This document shows positions 1-7,761 of a stretch of DNA of 64,000 nucleotides, piece after piece. Both the position numbers and the translations under genes were made by a program. Source of the stretch: JAKACA01 sp963769255 (GTDB lineage Bacteria; Actinomycetota; Acidimicrobiia; Acidimicrobiales; Bog-793). The notes under the pieces were generated by a model. That model ran no database searches. It was not told the origin of the DNA and saw only the letters and a list, made by a program, of their open reading frames with translations. Location of the stretch: assembly GCA_963769255.1 (NCBI GenBank), contig CAVYKV010000001.1:2294001-2358000 (forward strand). The letters are read 5' to 3'. How positions within the stretch are numbered: position 1 is the first letter of the stretch; every line of letters begins with the position of its first letter.

Positions 1-1187
1 CAGTGCTCGGAGTTCCAGTGGATGATGGCGGGCAGGCTGAACTCGGCCAGCCGGTCTCGCGAGACCTTGAAGGGCGTGAGCTCGAGCCCGATGCGGGTGG
101 CGGCGGCGCCGAGCCCCTTGAGCGACGTCCCGGCGGGACCCGCTGCGGCGGCGTCGCGCAGCCACGGGAGGGACACGTCGATGCCGTGCCACTTGGCGAT
201 CATGGCAAGACACGCAACGCCACAGTCCATCTCGTCGAGCTGCCGGACGTACGGGAAGCGACGGTGCCGGCGACGGCGCCCGGCGGGCGGAGCGGGGGCG
301 TGCGCCTCCTCGGGCTCGGGAACCGCTTCCTGCGAGACGCCGCCGGGCAGGATTTCGTCCTGGAAGTCGAGCGGCACACGAGCCTCCGCCTGGAAGTCGC
401 GTGCCGCCGCCATCTCGTCGACCCGGCGCGCGAAGCCCGGGAACCGTTCCGCCAGCTGACGGAAGCCGGCCGCCTCCAGCCGGAGCAGCCTGGCGTCGGT
501 GAGGGCTCGCACCGTGGCCGCCCTCGGCTCCCCCGTCACGAGGGAGCGCTCCCCGAAGAGGTCACCGGTCCGGAGGAACCCCGCCACCCGGGACGCAGCC
601 CCGGAGCCCACGGTGGCGTCGAGGCGCCCCTCTTCTATGAGGTACATGGCGCCACCGGGTTCGCCCTCTTGCACGACGACGGTGCCCGCCGCCACCTCGA
701 CGGACTCGAGGAGGCCGAACATGGCCGTGGCGGCCTCGAGGGAGAGATCCTCGAAGGCGACGTGCGTGCGCAGGAAGCGGTGCAGCAGCTGGATGCGCGC
801 CTGGTCGCCGAAGGCGTCACGCACCTGCGGATGCAGCTCGAGGAGGGAGTCGAAGACGAGCCGGTCGAGCCAGAGGGCCCGCACGGACTCCGACGCCCGC
901 ACGGTGGCGGTGCGGAGGGAGCCGTCGAGGAGCGACGTCTCGCCGAAGAACTCCCCCGGGCCGAAGCGCGCCAGGCTCACCTCGGTGCCGTCGTGGTCGA
1001 CGAGGGCCCGCACAGTGCCCTCCACGATGACGTACATGCCGTCGGGCACGTCGCCCTCCGAGAAGAGGACCTCACCGAAGGCGAACGTCCGCTCCCTGAA
1101 CAAGCGGCTGGCGAGCTCGCTCAGGGCCGGCGGCAGGAGGGCGAGAAAGGGGAGCTGCCGGAGGCCCTCGAGCTCGTCGATCGACAT
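1..1187 (-). CDS. Cyclic-nucleotide-binding / C39 peptidase exporter (partial)
   Basis: The gene runs off the left edge; 395 residues are visible from the ATG at 1187. Two consecutive cyclic-nucleotide-binding domains come first (about residues 12-130 and 140-255). Each keeps a phosphate-binding cassette (FGETSLLDGSLRTA from residue 81, FGERSLVTGEPRAA from 211). An Ala/Pro/Arg-rich linker follows, then a C39 peptidase domain opening with YVRQLDEMDCGVACL, whose catalytic cysteine is residue 322. In the known family such proteins continue into ABC membrane and ATPase domains and cut leader peptides from peptides they export across the cytoplasmic membrane; that part lies outside the window. The start sits two bases after the stop of the upstream SurA-like gene, so the two are very likely one operon. 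Gating by cAMP or cGMP is inference. No precursor peptide is visible. Confidence 0.85.
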   Translation of the reverse strand, partial: MSIDELEGLRQLPFLALLPPALSELASRLFRERTFAFGEVLFSEGDVPDGMYVIVEGTVRALVDHDGTEVSLARFGPGEFFGETSLLDGSLRTATVRASESVRALWLDRLVFDSLLELHPQVRDAFGDQARIQLLHRFLRTHVAFEDLSLEAATAMFGLLESVEVAAGTVVVQEGEPGGAMYLIEEGRLDATVGSGAASRVAGFLRTGDLFGERSLVTGEPRAATVRALTDARLLRLEAAGFRQLAERFPGFARRVDEMAAARDFQAEARVPLDFQDEILPGGVSQEAVPEPEEAHAPAPPAGRRRRHRRFPYVRQLDEMDCGVACLAMIAKWHGIDVSLPWLRDAAAAGPAGTSLKGLGAAATRIGLELTPFKVSRDRLAEFSLPAIIHWNSEH

Positions 1188-1189
1188 CG

Positions 1190-2269
1190 TCACAGCGGCC
1201 CGACCTCACGCACCTGGCCGGCCGACACCCGCTCGAGCGCCTCGGCGAGGAGCTCGGCGGCGGCGTCGGCCCGTGCCTCCGCGTCGTCCGGGGAGACCTC
1301 TCGACGCTCCCGCAACCAGAGCACCGCCACGCCGGCACCGTCTCCGACCGGCCCGAGCACCTCCCCCGGCAGGGCGCCCAGCAAGGCGGCGGCGACGTCT
1401 GGGACCAGCTCCTGGCGGCGGCGGTCGTGCCGCCTGAGCGCCGCCCCGGACCGACGGGCGATCTCCTCGGCCGTGAGGCCGTCCTCTCGGGCGCACAGGA
1501 CGGCTTCGTTGCCGGCGGGCCTCGAGGGCAGGCGGATCTCCTCGAAGACGAGCCTCAACCAGTCGGCCGCATGGTCTTGCAAACGGGCAGCCACGACCGC
1601 GTCGTCGGCGTAACGGCGCTCCATCAGCTCGAGGGCCCGGCGCCTCGACGACAGGACCTCGAGGCGCTCGGCGCACCAGCTGGCATCGAGTGCCCCGAGG
1701 AACGCCAACTCGCCTGCCACCATCTTGGCAGTGGAGGTGTCATCATGGTGGATCGCCCCGGCGACGGGCGTGACAGGGCCGCCGGCGGCAGGGCCGGCCG
1801 CCTCAGCGGCCTCGAGGCGACCGGCCGACCAGTAGCGCACCATGAGCCCTGCCGTCTCCTCCCACCAGCCGTCGCAGGCGAGGTCGACGGCGAGGGCGCT
1901 GTCGAGGGCGGCGGCGACAGCTGGGTCGTCGTCGCCGGGCGGGAGCTGGCGTCGTCGCTCACCGGCGAGCCCCCTCGACAGCAGGCGGCGGAGGTACTGC
2001 TCCCACTCGTCGACGCCGAGGCGCCGCTCCCCCAGCCAGGCCCTCAAGTCCTCGCCACTCTGCAGGCGGCGCTCCTGCCGGAACGACACGGCAGCGGCTC
2101 GCAGCTCCTGACGGGCCACCTCGGCGTCCTGCGACGACCGGAGCGACTCCTCCGTCACCGCACGAGCCGGCCCGAGTCGCCCGCTGGCGGCTCCGAGCAG
2201 CGCGAGCTCGCCGTAGCTGACCGTCTCGTCGCCGAGCTGGAGGGCGTTGTCGTCGAGGTCCGGCCACAC
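1190..2269 (-). CDS. SurA/PpiC-like chaperone of a peptide-export locus
   Basis: A 359-residue protein without signal peptide or membrane segment. Residues 30-75 form a charged helical stretch (SGEDLRAWLGERRLGVDEWE) like the helical N-terminal part of SurA/PpiC proteins. The C-terminal 70 residues (LLGALPGEVLGPVGDGAGVA then a long acidic helix) resemble the end of the parvulin/SurA fold. PpiC-related maturation proteins are known beside C39 peptide exporters, and this gene stops two bases before such an exporter starts, so a role in handling the exported peptide is the best inference. The start is a GTG at 2267-2269 without a strong Shine-Dalgarno; the frame stays open further upstream, so the N-terminus is uncertain. 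Family assignment is by pattern only; it could be an unrelated helical protein. Confidence 0.55.
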   Translation of the reverse strand: MWPDLDDNALQLGDETVSYGELALLGAASGRLGPARAVTEESLRSSQDAEVARQELRAAAVSFRQERRLQSGEDLRAWLGERRLGVDEWEQYLRRLLSRGLAGERRRQLPPGDDDPAVAAALDSALAVDLACDGWWEETAGLMVRYWSAGRLEAAEAAGPAAGGPVTPVAGAIHHDDTSTAKMVAGELAFLGALDASWCAERLEVLSSRRRALELMERRYADDAVVAARLQDHAADWLRLVFEEIRLPSRPAGNEAVLCAREDGLTAEEIARRSGAALRRHDRRRQELVPDVAAALLGALPGEVLGPVGDGAGVAVLWLRERREVSPDDAEARADAAAELLAEALERVSAGQVREVGPL

Positions 2270-2322
2270 GCCGAAGTATGACCCAGGGACTCGGACCGCT
2301 GCTCGTGCGACCTGGAGTGCAC

Positions 2323-2351
2323 TTGACCGCGCGGGCTGACTTCCCTACCAT
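2323..2351 (+). promoter_or_regulatory. Candidate sigma-70-type promoter for the surface protein gene
   Basis: TTGACC at 2323-2328 and TACCAT at 2346-2351 are separated by exactly 17 bases, close to the -35/-10 consensus. They lie about 95 bases upstream of the ATG at 2447, in the 177-bp gap between divergent genes. No experimental support. Confidence 0.45.
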
Positions 2352-2446
2352 CCGGCCGGACGCCGGGGCGGTTCTCCGCCGAGGTCCGCACGGGCGCCCG
2401 TGCCCGACTCCCGAGCGGGAGCCGGGCAGTCCGAAGGGGGAAGCGG

Positions 2447-5400
2447 ATGCCAGAGGGACGGGCGCGCCCGCGTCGAGCGGTCGCCTGGGCGCGGCGGGGC
2501 CTCGACGCACGATCGGCCCTCCGGCGCTGCTGCCGTCTCGGGCCTGCCGCCCTTGTCGTCGCCACCCTGGTCGTCGTGGCCGGAGCCCGGCCCGGACCGG
2601 CCGCGGCGACGCCGGCCTCGCCCTACACGAGCCCGTCCGGTGCTGTTGTGCAGCTCTCCTCCGATGTGGCCGGCGCGGCGAACGTCACCTATACCGTCGA
2701 GTTCCGCACCTCGGCCGAGGGGAACCTCCTCGCCGGGACGGGATCGGTGCTGCTGGTGGCACCGGCCGGCACCGTCATGCCCACCTCCGTGGGCCTCCTC
2801 AATCCTTCCTCCGGCGCCGTCATCGGGAGCGTGGGCATGACGCTCACGGCCACCGGGTCCGTCGGCTCCATCGTCCTGCCCGTCGCTGTGGCGCCCCGCA
2901 GCGAGCTGCGTTTTCGCCTCTCCGGGGTGACGAACGCGCCCACACCCGGAACGCAGCAGCTACAGATCTCGACCTCATCGGATCGCGCCGCCGCCGACGC
3001 CTCCTTCGACCTCAGCGGGACCGCCCGGAGCCTGGGCCGCATCGGCGCCCCGAGCATGCAGCTCACCACGCCGGCGTGCGGCGCCGGTGAGGTCGAGCTC
3101 ACCGTCGCCTTCTCGTTGCCAGCGGGGGGAGCCCTCGCGGCGGGCACCGGTCAGATCTTCGTGATGGCGCCGGCCGGGACGAACTTCTCCGGGGTCACCG
3201 ACGCCATCACCGACGCGCCCAGCGGCGTGGTGAACAAGGTGGCCGGCGCCAGCCCGATAGGCGACCAGGTGCTCGTCGTCACACCCCCGGCGGCGCTGAC
3301 GGGCAGCTCCAGCGTGACCCTGACCGTCTTCGGCGTCACGAACTCGAGCGCCGCCGGTGCGCAGGTCCTCCGGGTGGCGACGACGGCCGACCCCGCCTGG
3401 GTGGCCGCGCCGTTCCACCTCGACGCCGCCTCGAGCGTGAGCGACGTCTCCGCCTCGTCGTCGTCGCCTGCCGCCGGGGCCGCCGCCACGACGTTCTCCG
3501 TCACCTTCCGCACCTCGGCCGGCGGCGCCATGGCCGTCGGCTACGGGAGCATCACGGTGCTCGCCCCACCGGGCGAGAAGCTGAACGTGGAAGGCACCAT
3601 CGAGGACCTCACGACGGGGCAGTCACATTCCTTCTGGGGGGTCCTCGGCGGGGTGGAGACGGTCGACGGCGGTTCCCTCCTCACGGTGCAGAGCGTCGGC
3701 ATCGCCATCCATCCCCTCGACCGCGTCGAGCTGATCGACCCGGACTCGACGAACCCGGGCGGCGTCAGGCCGCTGTCCGTCGCCGTCACGACGAGCTCCG
3801 ACACGCTGCCGGCGAGCGGGCGGTTCGTCGTGCGGCCACAGAGCGCCGTCAGCAAGGCATCCGTCTCGGCGTCACCGACTCCCACCTCCCTCGGCGGTGG
3901 CACGACGTACCGGGTCTCCTTCCGGACCTCCGCCGCCGGCCAGCTCGTGGCGGGGCAGTCCTTGATCTGGGTGCTCGGACCGACCGGCACCGTGTTCGGC
4001 TCGAACGCCACCTTGACCGACGTCACGACGGGCACCAGCAAGCCCGTCAACACCTACGTCGGGACGAGCCTGCAGCCGCCGGGCCGATGGTTGATCGCCC
4101 AGCCCGGGTTTCCCATCGGAGCCGACAACGACCTCGTGCTCACCGACTACGCCGCCACGGCGACGCCCTTCGCCTCCACCGGCGGGATGACCGTCATGAC
4201 GTCCTCCGACACCCGTGCCGTCGCCGTGCCCTTCACGACGCACGGCACCGTGGCCTCCGCCGTGCACGGTGCCTCGACCGCCTGCTCGACGAAGGCTGCG
4301 GGGGCCACAGGAGTGAGCTGCACATTCCGTCTCGTGACGTCGTCGTCGGGAGCGATGCCGGTCAAGGGCGAGATCACCGTGGCCGCCCCGGTCGGCTTCG
4401 AGATGTACGGGAGCGCCACGATCACGGACCTCACGAGCCACGCGAGCGCCATCGTGTCCGGCGGTAACACGGCCGGCGCCTACAACATCGTCTCCTACCA
4501 GCTTCCCTTCGCGATACGGGCGGGCGACTCCATCTCGATCGTCCAGACGAACACGACACTCCCGTCGGTGCCGGGTCCGCTCGCCCTCTCCATCGTCACC
4601 GCGACGGACCGCCAACCGGCGACGACGACGCTGACGACACAACCCGCCGGGCTCGTGAAGGTGCTCTCCGTGGCCGAGTCGAGCATCGCTCCCGGTGCCA
4701 CCGGCGTCACTGCAACGATCACGGTGCTCACCTCGCCGACAGGGACGCTCACGCTCAACGAAGGCTCCATCACGCTCATCGGCACTCCGGGCACGCTCGT
4801 CTCCACCGCCTCGACCATCACCGACCTCACGACGAAGGCCGTGACCGCCGGCTTCGCCGGCTACCCGGCCGACAATGGCGCCGCCGTGGCGATCACGCCG
4901 CGGGCGACCCTGCCGGGCGGCAACCGCCTGCAGATCGTCATCCCACAGGTGACGAACGCTCCCGTCGACGCCGGGCAGTTCACCGTCACGACGTCGTCCG
5001 ACGAGGCCTTCGGGGCGCCCCCCGTCACCGGATCGCGGAACCGCTGGATCTCGACCATCGCCGGCGCCCTGGCGACGCCGAGCCAGGCCTTCAGCCCGGC
5101 CAAGTCCATCCCCGCCAACGCCGGCATCGCCGCCGTCATCGCCCTCTTCCTCTCCTTCCCCTCCTCGCTGTTCAACCAGACCTTCGTGGAGAACTACGGC
5201 GCCATCTGCGAGTGGTGGGAGCGGCGCACCCGCTGGCTGCGCCGCACGCGCTGGTGGCGGATGCTCCGGACCCGCCTGCCCAGGCACGAGCGACCGGTGG
5301 CGGCGGCACGGGAGGCCCGCGGGGAGGCCGGTCCCTTCGCCCTCGTCTTCGTGGCGGGAGCCGTCCTCGCCTGCTTCAACGACCCGACCTTCCTCCGCTC

Positions 5401-6304
5401 CGCCGCCTCGCTCGTCACCTTGCCCACCGTGGCGGTCTCCATGGCCCTCGGCATCGTGGTCCCGACGGTCGTCACGCGCACGTACCACCGGCGCCGGTAC
5501 CACGCAGCGCCCTGGCGTTGGCACTCGCTGCCGGGCGGGCTCGCCATCGGCCTCGTCTGCGTGCTCTTCAGCCGGCTCACGCACTTCGAGCCCGGCTACC
5601 TCTACGGCATCGTGTGCTCCATCGCCTTCACGCGCAAGCTCGGGAAGACACCGAGCGGCCACGTCGCCTTCCTCGCTTTGGCGACCACCTTCCTCCTCGC
5701 CTTGGCCGCCTGGTTCGCCTGGGTGCCGGTGGCGGCGTCGGCGAACGCCCACCCGGGATCGATCCTTCTCGGCATCCTCGACGACCTCCTGGCGGCCATG
5801 TTCGTGGGCGGCGTCGTGGGATCGGTGTTCTCGCTCCTTCCCGTGCGGGGCTTCGCCGGCTTCAGGATCCGCCAGTGGAAACCGCGCGTCTGGCTCGCCA
5901 GCTACTTCGTCGTGCTGCTGACCGTCGTGCAGGTGCTTCTGCGACCCTCCACGCGGGCGAGCGCCCCCACGAGCCACGCCCCCCTCGTCGGGACGATCGT
6001 CGCCTTCGTCGTGGCCGCCGTCGGCTCGGCCGTCTTCTTCGAGCACTTCGAGCTGAAGCACCACCCTGAGGCGCCGGCGACGCTACAGGGGCGGCTCCGC
6101 CGCCTCTGGACGGCTGCTTCCACGAGCCGGGCCGACGAGCGCGAGGACGAGGAGGAAGAGCCGGCCGGAACGCCGGCCGGCGTCGTGGCAGAAGATGCGA
6201 CGGAGGCCTCCGCCGTCACGGCTGGGCTCGCCCCGGTCGGCGCGACGGGGGCGCCGGCCGGGGACGAGGAAAGTGCCCCAGTGGACTCAGGCCGCTCGCC
6301 CTGA
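2447..6304 (+). CDS. Six-repeat surface protein with C-terminal membrane domain (FGLLP-like)
   Basis: A 1285-residue protein with a GGGGGAAG ribosome site before ATG 2447. It has a long basic N-terminus and signal-like hydrophobic segment (about residues 30-55), followed by six divergent repeats of about 115-130 residues up to residue 860. Each repeat opens with a YxVxFRTSAxG-type strand and closes with a VxTSSD strand, as in a row of beta-sandwich modules. From about residue 886 come several transmembrane segments with basic loops (SRLTHFEPGYLYGI, LGKTPSGHVAF) and the sequence VFSLLPVRGFAGFRIRQW, close to the motif that names the FGLLP-motif membrane proteins of actinobacteria. An acidic, Ala/Pro-rich tail ends it. 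The layout places the repeats outside the cell and the tail probably inside. Function is unknown; adhesion or envelope scaffolding is a guess. Confidence 0.85.
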   Translation: MPEGRARPRRAVAWARRGLDARSALRRCCRLGPAALVVATLVVVAGARPGPAAATPASPYTSPSGAVVQLSSDVAGAANVTYTVEFRTSAEGNLLAGTGSVLLVAPAGTVMPTSVGLLNPSSGAVIGSVGMTLTATGSVGSIVLPVAVAPRSELRFRLSGVTNAPTPGTQQLQISTSSDRAAADASFDLSGTARSLGRIGAPSMQLTTPACGAGEVELTVAFSLPAGGALAAGTGQIFVMAPAGTNFSGVTDAITDAPSGVVNKVAGASPIGDQVLVVTPPAALTGSSSVTLTVFGVTNSSAAGAQVLRVATTADPAWVAAPFHLDAASSVSDVSASSSSPAAGAAATTFSVTFRTSAGGAMAVGYGSITVLAPPGEKLNVEGTIEDLTTGQSHSFWGVLGGVETVDGGSLLTVQSVGIAIHPLDRVELIDPDSTNPGGVRPLSVAVTTSSDTLPASGRFVVRPQSAVSKASVSASPTPTSLGGGTTYRVSFRTSAAGQLVAGQSLIWVLGPTGTVFGSNATLTDVTTGTSKPVNTYVGTSLQPPGRWLIAQPGFPIGADNDLVLTDYAATATPFASTGGMTVMTSSDTRAVAVPFTTHGTVASAVHGASTACSTKAAGATGVSCTFRLVTSSSGAMPVKGEITVAAPVGFEMYGSATITDLTSHASAIVSGGNTAGAYNIVSYQLPFAIRAGDSISIVQTNTTLPSVPGPLALSIVTATDRQPATTTLTTQPAGLVKVLSVAESSIAPGATGVTATITVLTSPTGTLTLNEGSITLIGTPGTLVSTASTITDLTTKAVTAGFAGYPADNGAAVAITPRATLPGGNRLQIVIPQVTNAPVDAGQFTVTTSSDEAFGAPPVTGSRNRWISTIAGALATPSQAFSPAKSIPANAGIAAVIALFLSFPSSLFNQTFVENYGAICEWWERRTRWLRRTRWWRMLRTRLPRHERPVAAAREARGEAGPFALVFVAGAVLACFNDPTFLRSAASLVTLPTVAVSMALGIVVPTVVTRTYHRRRYHAAPWRWHSLPGGLAIGLVCVLFSRLTHFEPGYLYGIVCSIAFTRKLGKTPSGHVAFLALATTFLLALAAWFAWVPVAASANAHPGSILLGILDDLLAAMFVGGVVGSVFSLLPVRGFAGFRIRQWKPRVWLASYFVVLLTVVQVLLRPSTRASAPTSHAPLVGTIVAFVVAAVGSAVFFEHFELKHHPEAPATLQGRLRRLWTAASTSRADEREDEEEEPAGTPAGVVAEDATEASAVTAGLAPVGATGAPAGDEESAPVDSGRSP

Positions 6305-6306
6305 GT

Positions 6307-6323
6307 CGGCGGGGAGACCGCCG
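6307..6323. terminator. Hairpin between convergent genes
   Basis: CGGCGG, loop GGAGA, CCGCCG: six perfect base pairs just after the stop of the surface protein and before the stop of the convergent dehydrogenase gene. No T-run follows, which is common in high-GC genomes. Could serve both directions. Confidence 0.4.
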
Positions 6324-6355
6324 CGTCGCCTCATCCCTGCGGGGTCGGTGCGGCG

Positions 6356-7564
6356 TCAGCGCGGCGTCCGCTCCTCGAGGGCCCAAGGGGCTCCGCAGTC
6401 GTCGAGCAGGTCGAGGTAGGGCTCGGGAGGCAGGGCCTCCGGGCCGAGCAGGCCGACGCCCTTCCAGACTCCGGAGTCGATGAGCTCGAGGGCGACGACC
6501 GGGTTGACGGCCGTCTGCCAGACGACCGCCTGGGCGTCGTAGTTGGCCATGCACCAGTCGTTGTCGGCGACGTGATAGAGGTACACCTCCCGGCGGGCGC
6601 CGTCGAGACCTCTGCCTGTGACCCAGGTCCCCGCACAGGTGAGCCCGTGCATCAGATGGCCGATCTCTGCCGGGTCGGGCAGGCAGGCCGCCACGACGTC
6701 ACGTGGCGAGACGTGCTTGCCGTGCACGTCGACCGGGCTCGTTGCGTCGAGCCCGAGGAGGTGAATCGTCTTCAGCACGCCGATGAACTCGTCACCGAGG
6801 CCGTACTTGAACGTCACGCGTTCGCAGTCCACCCAGCGCGGAACGAGGAGCACTTCCTCGTGTTCGACGTTGACGCACTCCACCGGGCCGATGCCCGCCG
6901 GGAAGACGAAGGTCTCCGGCTCGCTGAACGGCTCGGTCGTGAACCAGCCCCGTGCCTTCTCCCAGACGATGGGCGGGTTCAGGCACTCCTCGATGGTCGT
7001 CCAGATGGAGAACGTCGGGCAGAAGTCGTGTCCTTCGACGACGAGATTGGCACCGTCGCGCACGCCGACCTCGTCGATGGAGGAGAAGAGCTTCTCCGCC
7101 GCGTAGGCGGCGAAGACGTCCGACAGTCCCGGCTCCACGCCCATGCCGGCGAGCGCCAGGATGCCGCGCTCCTCGAAGCCGGCGGCCAGCGCGAACTGCT
7201 CGTCCCCGAGCTTCACACCGCTCTGGCGGTACGGGTCGGTCGGGTGCGGGTAGGAAAGTGACATGGCCATGTCGAGGTAGGTCACCTCGGCCTCGAGCGC
7301 CGCCCTGTAGATCGGCATGACGAAGCGGGGATCGACGGCGTTGACGACGGCATCGAGCTTCTCGACTTCGAGGAGCTCTGCCACGGCGGCCTCGTCAGAG
7401 GCGTCCAGCTTCATAGCGCTGAAGCGGTCCGAGGAGGCGGCAGCCCGCATCGCACGTTCGAGCTCGTAGTCGCCGATGACCACCTTCTCGAACACCGGAC
7501 GCCTTGCGGCGATCTGGGCGAACGCCCTACCGACTCCACCGGCACCCACAAGCAGCACGCGCAC
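6356..7564 (-). CDS. Saccharopine dehydrogenase family protein
   Basis: A 402-residue cytosolic oxidoreductase of the saccharopine dehydrogenase / homospermidine synthase-like family. The N-terminal Rossmann fold starts at once (VRVLLVGAGGVGRAF, residues 1-15), followed by IGDYELERA at the second strand and DAVVNAVDP near residue 85, both typical of the family. The middle part (YLDMAMS, GMGVEPGLSDVFA) and the C-terminal substrate domain (DWCMANYDAQAVVWQTA) also fit. The start chosen is GTG 7564, because AGGAGG lies five bases upstream and the Rossmann fold begins there; the frame is open for 20 further codons upstream. It is transcribed away from an APC-type permease with a perfect 15-bp-arm palindrome between them, suggesting shared control of uptake and oxidation of an amino-acid-like compound. 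Substrate unknown. Confidence 0.85.
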   Translation of the reverse strand: MRVLLVGAGGVGRAFAQIAARRPVFEKVVIGDYELERAMRAAASSDRFSAMKLDASDEAAVAELLEVEKLDAVVNAVDPRFVMPIYRAALEAEVTYLDMAMSLSYPHPTDPYRQSGVKLGDEQFALAAGFEERGILALAGMGVEPGLSDVFAAYAAEKLFSSIDEVGVRDGANLVVEGHDFCPTFSIWTTIEECLNPPIVWEKARGWFTTEPFSEPETFVFPAGIGPVECVNVEHEEVLLVPRWVDCERVTFKYGLGDEFIGVLKTIHLLGLDATSPVDVHGKHVSPRDVVAACLPDPAEIGHLMHGLTCAGTWVTGRGLDGARREVYLYHVADNDWCMANYDAQAVVWQTAVNPVVALELIDSGVWKGVGLLGPEALPPEPYLDLLDDCGAPWALEERTPR

Positions 7565-7664
7565 GACTGCCTCCTCTCGGCCTGGCGAGGCACGACCCAG
7601 AGACCGGAAGAAAGCCGCCCACATGGGGCCGCAATGGACTCGTCAGTCATCTCGATTCTGCTGC

Positions 7665-7702
7665 CGGTAGGGACTTTCGACTAGAGCCGAAAGTCCCTAC
7701 CG
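7665..7702. promoter_or_regulatory. Perfect 15-bp-arm inverted repeat in divergent promoter region
   Basis: CGGTAGGGACTTTCG (7665-7679) and its exact reverse complement (7688-7702) flank an 8-base spacer. It lies between the divergent dehydrogenase (GTG 7564) and permease (ATG 7762) genes. Because both genes point away from it, a regulator-binding site fits better than a terminator. The half-site core GGGACTTTCG recalls DosR-type boxes of mycobacteria, but the arrangement differs. Confidence 0.6.
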
Positions 7703-7761
7703 CCCGAATGGCATACGGGTTTACACCGAAGAGGGGGACCGAGTGGAAGGGGCCCCTTCTC

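Noticed and set aside
3..1613. 536-residue plus-strand open frame at the left edge
   Set aside because: It is antisense to two minus-strand genes with recognisable cNMP, C39 and SurA-like features; its product is Arg/Gly/Pro-rich without any motif. High GC keeps opposite frames open.
3872..6064. 730-residue minus-strand open frame
   Set aside because: Shadow of the repeat/membrane protein gene; composition is Gly/Arg/His-rich and it has no domain pattern or ribosome site.
7665..7702. Palindrome as a terminator or DosR box
   Set aside because: Both flanking genes point away, so no transcript ends there; the half-site resembles DosR only in part and no dos regulon gene is near.
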